Positions 5,302-8,724 of a stretch of DNA of 8,724 nt are shown here, piece by piece (the first letter of the stretch is position 1; every line of letters starts with the position of its first letter). The notes below the pieces were generated by a model. It had not been told where the DNA came from, searched no databases, and saw only the letters and a list, made by a program, of their open reading frames with translations. Origin of the DNA: Hydrogenophaga sp. (GTDB taxonomy: Bacteria > Pseudomonadota > Gammaproteobacteria > Burkholderiales > Burkholderiaceae); NCBI GenBank assembly GCA_025458545.1, contig JALOSH010000079.1, forward strand, positions 1 through 8,724. Reading direction: 5' to 3'. The translations under genes and the position numbers were made by a program.

Positions 5302-5625
5302 GTGATTCCCATCATCGCCCGCTTTTTGCGGGGGTCGCTCGCGCCGCAGGCTTCCGGGCGCAAGACACCCCAGCTGAAAGAACTGCAAGCCATCCGTGTG
5401 GCCTTGCTGGGTTGCATCGCCGACGTCGACAGCGTCCCCGCGCGGCGCTTGAGCCACAAAATCATGGTGGCCGAGTCGGTTCAGGAGCTCTGGCTGCTGC
5501 GCAACGACGCCTATCAGCTGATTTCCCAGCAAACCAGCCAGACCGAGGCGGCCGAACGCATCAATGCGCTGATGCCGACTTTTCAGGGCTGGGTCGAGCC
5601 GCGTCAGCTGGTCCGCATCAAATAA
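5302..5625 (+). CDS. Small uncharacterised protein, 107 residues
   Basis: I do not recognise a named family. From GTG 5302 the protein begins MIPIIARFLRGSL, a short hydrophobic then basic segment, and continues as a mostly helical, charged cytoplasmic-looking chain. Features include QLKELQAIRVALLGCIADVDSV (about 24-45), an RRLSHKI block, AESVQELWLLRNDAYQLISQ, and a C-terminal WVEPRQLVRIK. It has no obvious metal-binding or catalytic motif, one cysteine, and no clear transmembrane helix. Codon use and amino-acid composition look like a genuine gene of this genome. It follows trmL on the same strand with a 147-bp gap. It ends with TAA at 5623-5625, only 10 bp from the convergent MaoC-like gene. 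Being real is likely; function is unknown. Confidence 0.7.
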   Translation: MIPIIARFLRGSLAPQASGRKTPQLKELQAIRVALLGCIADVDSVPARRLSHKIMVAESVQELWLLRNDAYQLISQQTSQTEAAERINALMPTFQGWVEPRQLVRIK

Positions 5626-5635
5626 CCCGGCTGTT

Positions 5636-6091
5636 TCAAGGGTAGCGCCGCACCAGGCACTCGGCCACGCAAGCCGGCTTGTCGCTGCCTTCGCGCTCCA
5701 CCGTCACCCGCCAGGTCATCTGCAAGCCCTCGTTGTCGATGGGGTCACACGCCAGCAGCCACATGCGTGCGCGCAGTCGGCTGCCGACCGGCACCGGTGC
5801 TGTGAAACGCACTTTGTTGAGTCCGTAGTTCAGGCCCAGACCCGAGCGGCGCAGCTCAAAAGCGGACTCGAAAAACACGGGCAAGAGCGACAGGGTCAGA
5901 AAACCATGGGCGATGGGAGCACCAAAGGGCCCGTCCTTTGCCCGCGCCACGTCCACATGGATCCACTGGTGATCGCCTGTGGCTTCGGCGAAGCGGTTGA
6001 CCTGCTCCTGGGTGATGGTGACCCAGTCGCTCAAAGCCACCTCTTGGCCCACACAGGCGGCCAGATCGGCCAGCGTTTCAAAGGTTTTCAT
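5636..6091 (-). CDS. MaoC/NodN-like hotdog-fold dehydratase
   Basis: A 151-residue single-hotdog protein of the MaoC-like (R)-specific enoyl-CoA hydratase family, which adds water to trans-2-enoyl-CoA in fatty-acid or polyhydroxyalkanoate metabolism. The hydratase-2 region is intact: FAEATGDHQWIHVD (34-47) with the expected catalytic Asp D40 and His H45, followed by GPFGAPIAHGFLTLSLLP (54-71). NYGLNKVRFTAPVPVGSRLR (88-107) is the strand-rich C-terminal half seen in NodN and Rv0130-type members. Its physiological substrate cannot be read from the sequence. It is the last of four co-directional genes, 58 bp after the ParA-type gene, and converges on the small gene ending at 5625. ATG at 6089-6091; only a weak GGTGG precedes it. 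TGA at 5636-5638. Confidence 0.9.
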   Translation of the reverse strand: MKTFETLADLAACVGQEVALSDWVTITQEQVNRFAEATGDHQWIHVDVARAKDGPFGAPIAHGFLTLSLLPVFFESAFELRRSGLGLNYGLNKVRFTAPVPVGSRLRARMWLLACDPIDNEGLQMTWRVTVEREGSDKPACVAECLVRRYP

Positions 6092-6149
6092 GCCACCGAC
6101 TCTAGGACCCGGGCACTGCCCAGCGTGTCCGCGACGGGACAGCGGGCCC

Positions 6150-6767
6150 TCAACTGCTCAGCCAACGGGTCAGGCCCTGCCATTGCTGCAAGTCTTTTTC
6201 GACCCGGCTCGGTGCGATGTCGAACAGCGTGAGCCCGCGCGCCGCCAAGTGGATGTAGTTCTGGGTGTCGCGCAAATAGGCCAGCACAGGCAAGCCCAGG
6301 CCATCCACGAACTCGTGCAGCTTCTCGGCCGCGATGGTGCGCTCGTCCACCCGCATGCCGACAATGCCCACGCTGAGCTTCCCAGCCTGTTTGGTCTCGG
6401 CCAGTTCGTCCAGGAATGCGCGCGTGGCGTAAATGTCAAAAATGCTGGGCTGCAGCGGCACCAGCACCTTGTCGGCGATCTTGAGCACGTCCTTGAAACG
6501 CCAGCCGTGCAGACCGGCGGGCGTGTCCAGGACCACGTGCGACACGTCCTTGGGCGGACGCGCGATGAACTCGCTGCTGAGTTCCCAGGTCTGGATCGGG
6601 CGGGCGGCCGGGGGGCGCAGCCGCAGCCACAGCTGCGACGACTGCTGGCGGTCCGCATCGCCCAGCATGACGCTGTGGCCCTGGCTGGCGAAGTAACCGG
6701 CGACGTTGGTGGACAGCGTCGACTTTCCCACGCCCCCTTTGGGATTGGCTACCACCACGACCGGCAT
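6150..6767 (-). CDS. ParA-family ATPase, orphan (no ParB partner in view)
   Basis: A 205-residue cytoplasmic P-loop ATPase of the ParA/MinD (SIMIBI) class. It has the deviant Walker A KGGVGKST (10-17) with K10 and K15, the DAD switch region (37-39), and a Walker B-type VVLDTPAG (78-85) with D81. Such proteins use ATP-driven dimerisation and DNA or membrane binding to position cargo. It has no N-terminal helix-turn-helix extension, so it is the short form. No parB or parS-like gene is adjacent, which argues against plasmid or chromosome segregation by itself. Its cargo is unknown. A strong AGGAGG (6773-6778) lies 5 nt before ATG 6767. It is 35 bp downstream of the TauE-type permease and 58 bp upstream of the MaoC-like gene, so co-transcription is likely. 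Confidence 0.88.
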   Translation of the reverse strand: MPVVVVANPKGGVGKSTLSTNVAGYFASQGHSVMLGDADRQQSSQLWLRLRPPAARPIQTWELSSEFIARPPKDVSHVVLDTPAGLHGWRFKDVLKIADKVLVPLQPSIFDIYATRAFLDELAETKQAGKLSVGIVGMRVDERTIAAEKLHEFVDGLGLPVLAYLRDTQNYIHLAARGLTLFDIAPSRVEKDLQQWQGLTRWLSS

Positions 6768-6802
6768 ATCGACCTCCTGTTGATCGGAAAACGGACCCTA
6801 TG

Positions 6803-7552
6803 TTATCGCCAGGCATCCCAGACCAGTTTGATGCCGGTGAGGAACATGCCGCCGTAGATCAGGCGGTAGAACAGGACCGGGTCGATCCGATGGGCAATGC
6901 GCACGCCCACCCACACGCCCATGGGCGCGAACGGCAGCAGGGCGAGTGATGTGAGCATGTTGCGCATGTCCAGCAGGCCCAGCCAGGCATAGGGAATCCA
7001 CTTGGACAGGTTGATGAAGAAAAAGAAGAACGCCATGGTGCCGGTGAACAGCACCGGTTTGAGCTTCAAGGGCACCACATACGCATTGATCGGCGGTCCG
7101 CCCGCGTGGGCGATGAAACTGGTGAAGCCCGACGTGGCGGTCAACACGGCGCCCAACCACCGGGGCGGCGGCGGGCTGTCGGCCTTGGGCGGAAACACCA
7201 GGCGCTGCGCCAGAAACGCCAGCGTGAACACGCCCACAATGCCCGCCACCATCCGGGCATCCAGCAACTTGAACAGCAGCGCTCCGACCACCACACCGAG
7301 AAGGCCAAAGGGGAGCAGAAAGCGTAACAGGGCACGGTCGACGTTGCGACGAAACGCCGCCATGCCCAGCAGGTCCATCACCAGCAGCACCGGCATCAGG
7401 ATCGCCGCCGCCTGCGGGACCGTCACGGCCAGCGCCATCAGCGGCACGGCGAGCGATCCAAAACCCGCGCCGAAACCACTTTTGCTCACGCCCAGCAACA
7501 GCACCGCCGGGATGGCCACCGCATAGAAGAACGGGTCCGTGATCAGGGGCAT
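6803..7552 (-). CDS. TauE/SafE family integral membrane transporter
   Basis: A 249-residue permease of the TauE/SafE (DUF81) family, whose members are implicated in moving small anions such as sulfite, sulfoacetate or other organic acids; the substrate here is unknown. About seven or eight hydrophobic helices are visible. The two pseudo-repeat signatures are present: LLLGVSKSGFGAGFGSLAVP (18-37) in the first half and GFTSFIAHAGGPP (142-154) in the second. A run of five Phe (175-179) lies inside one helix. Start is taken as ATG 7550-7552; a TTG at 7556-7558 would add two residues, and no strong Shine-Dalgarno separates them. It lies 37 bp after the thiolase and 35 bp before the ParA-type gene on the same strand. 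TAA at 6803-6805. Confidence 0.9.
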   Translation of the reverse strand: MPLITDPFFYAVAIPAVLLLGVSKSGFGAGFGSLAVPLMALAVTVPQAAAILMPVLLVMDLLGMAAFRRNVDRALLRFLLPFGLLGVVVGALLFKLLDARMVAGIVGVFTLAFLAQRLVFPPKADSPPPPRWLGAVLTATSGFTSFIAHAGGPPINAYVVPLKLKPVLFTGTMAFFFFFINLSKWIPYAWLGLLDMRNMLTSLALLPFAPMGVWVGVRIAHRIDPVLFYRLIYGGMFLTGIKLVWDAWR

Positions 7553-7589
7553 GGCCAACCCGTTTCCAAGCGGCTACAACGCAGGCGAC

Positions 7590-8696
7590 TCACACCCGCT
7601 CGATGATCAGCGCAATGCCCTGTCCGACCCCGATGCACATGGTGCACAGCGCATAACGCCCGCCGGTGGCGTGCAGCCGGTTCACGGCGGTGGTGGCCAG
7701 CCTTGCCCCGCTGGCGCCCAGCGGGTGGCCCAGCGCGATCGCGCCACCCCAGGCGTTCACACGGGCATCGTCGTCCTGCAATCCCAGCATGCGCAGCACG
7801 GCCAGCCCTTGCGCGGCAAAGGCTTCGTTGAGCTCGATCACGTCCATCTGATCGAGCGTGAGACCGGTGAGCGCCAGCACTTTCTGGGTGGCGGGCGCAG
7901 GGCCCACGCCCATGATGCGCGGCGCCACGCCGGCCGTGGCCATGCCGACGATGCGGGCCTTGGGCGTGAGGCCGTTCTTCGCCGCGGTGGTTTCGTCGGC
8001 CAGCAGCAGCGCACAGGCGCCGTCGTTCACACCGCTGGCGTTGCCGGCCGTCACCGTGCCGTCGGGGCGCACCACGCCTTTGAGTTTGGCCAGCGCCTCC
8101 AGGCTGGTTTCACGCGGGTGTTCGTCGGTGTCCACCACCTGGGCATCGCCTTTCTTCTGCGGGATGCTCACCGGGCAGATTTCCCGTGCCAGGTGGCCAC
8201 CCCGAATGGCGGCCACGGCCTTCATCTGGCTGGCCAGGGCCATGCGATCCTGCGCTTCGCGCTCGATCTTGAAATCGGTCGCCACGTTTTCGGCGGTTTC
8301 GGGCATCGAATCGACGCCGTACTGGGCCTTCATGAGCTTGTTGACGAAGCGCCAGCCGATGGTGGTGTCGTACACCGCGTTGCTGATGGCCCTTGCAGCC
8401 GTGCCCACCGCGTCCAGTCCAGAGCCGCACAGCCGGTTGATGGTGCCACCGGGCACCTCCAGCGGCAGGCCGGCCAGCAAGCTGCTCATGCGGGCGACAT
8501 TGCGGTTGTCTTCGCCGGCCTGGTTGGCGCAGCCGTAGAGCACATCGGTGACCGCCGCCCAGTCCACGCCCGGGTTGCGCGCCATGAGCGCGCGCAGGGG
8601 GACGGCGCCGAGGTCGTCGGTGCGCACGGAAGACAAGGCGCCGCCGTAGCGGCCGAAGGGGGTGCGGATGGCGTCGCAGATAAGCGCCTGTGGCAT
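7590..8696 (-). CDS. pcaF: 3-oxoadipyl-CoA thiolase-type acetyl-CoA acyltransferase with internal deletion
   Basis: Closest by eye to PcaF, which cleaves 3-oxoadipyl-CoA to succinyl-CoA and acetyl-CoA at the end of the beta-ketoadipate pathway. Matching segments include [20 protein letters not shown] (6-25), [17 protein letters not shown] (54-70) and [19 protein letters not shown] (109-127). Catalytic residues are present: C90 in [10 protein letters not shown], the NEAF motif (290-293), H324 in GHPLGASG and C354 in [10 protein letters not shown]. The protein has 368 residues where PcaF has about 400. Residues 101-110 read [10 protein letters not shown], so about 32 residues are missing after I104, including the GGVESMS-type motif and the entry to the loop domain. 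The frame stays open. The loss removes a core strand, so activity is doubtful; it may be an inactive allele or an assembly error. AGGAG (8703-8707) sits 6 nt before ATG 8696. TGA at 7590-7592. Confidence 0.9.
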   Translation of the reverse strand: MPQALICDAIRTPFGRYGGALSSVRTDDLGAVPLRALMARNPGVDWAAVTDVLYGCANQAGEDNRNVARMSSLLAGLPLEVPGGTINRLCGSGLDAVGTAARAISNAVYDTTIGWRFVNKLMKAQYGVDSMPETAENVATDFKIEREAQDRMALASQMKAVAAIRGGHLAREICPVSIPQKKGDAQVVDTDEHPRETSLEALAKLKGVVRPDGTVTAGNASGVNDGACALLLADETTAAKNGLTPKARIVGMATAGVAPRIMGVGPAPATQKVLALTGLTLDQMDVIELNEAFAAQGLAVLRMLGLQDDDARVNAWGGAIALGHPLGASGARLATTAVNRLHATGGRYALCTMCIGVGQGIALIIERV

Positions 8697-8724
8697 GGAT
8701 GTCTCCTGAGAAAAAACATGCAGG

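Noticed and set aside
6111..6141. GGGCACTGCCC (6111-6121) and TGTCC/GGACA (6126-6141) as a terminator after the ParA-type gene
   Set aside because: The first is an 11-bp palindrome with no room for a loop, the second a 5-bp stem, and neither is followed by a T-run. Not strong enough to list as a terminator.
5979..6857. 292-codon plus-strand open frame opposite the ParA-type gene
   Set aside because: Antisense to intact Walker motifs with a strong ribosome binding site; no domain in its own translation.
7009..7030. AG-rich stretch inside the permease gene as a repeat or slippage site
   Set aside because: It simply encodes the Phe run in a membrane helix on the minus strand and is interrupted by several codon changes.
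1..8724. Mobile elements, CRISPR, tRNA or defence genes
   Set aside because: I looked for repeats with regular spacing, terminal inverted repeats, integrase or transposase motifs, cloverleaf-like sequences and defence-type domains, and saw none.

Overview
This window reads as a GC-rich chromosomal segment of a betaproteobacterium, most likely Burkholderiales of the Comamonadaceae type. The grounds are the protein flavour, the order DUF2244 - coxB (with a fused cytochrome c domain) - ctaD, and the BioC-like/comF pair. The taxon is inferred from gene content; no rRNA or other marker is present. I see no tRNA, rRNA, CRISPR array, insertion sequence, integrase or phage gene. Coding density is high, and apart from two stretches of about 150 and 235 bp the genes are nearly contiguous.

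Left part, 1-2749, minus strand: the upstream end of an aa3-type cytochrome c oxidase operon, transcribed as a DUF2244 membrane protein, then coxB (subunit II with CuA and a C-terminal c-type heme domain), then ctaD (subunit I, cut by the window edge). Two near-identical FNR/ANR-type palindromes lie upstream of the DUF2244 gene (2651-2664) and of coxB (2011-2024). They suggest oxygen control of this oxidase at two points.

Middle part, 2750-5625: a BioC-like methyltransferase homologue with a degraded SAM-binding motif runs leftward, divergent from comF. Next come trmL (tRNA wobble-position 2'-O-methyltransferase) and a small unrecognised 107-residue protein with a GTG start, both rightward. 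A 235-bp gap between comF and trmL holds three short perfect inverted repeats.

Right part, 5636-8696, minus strand: four co-directional genes, transcribed as a pcaF-type thiolase, a TauE/SafE permease, an orphan ParA-type ATPase and a MaoC/NodN-like hydratase. Gaps are 37, 35 and 58 bp, so one transcript is possible. The thiolase keeps all its catalytic residues but lacks about 32 internal residues, including the family's GGVESMS-type segment, through a clean in-frame deletion.

Most of the window is ordinary housekeeping sequence, and I do not see convincing evidence for a new multi-gene system. The points most worth following are the paired FNR boxes, the thiolase deletion, the degenerate BioC-like protein and the orphan ParA next to a permease.
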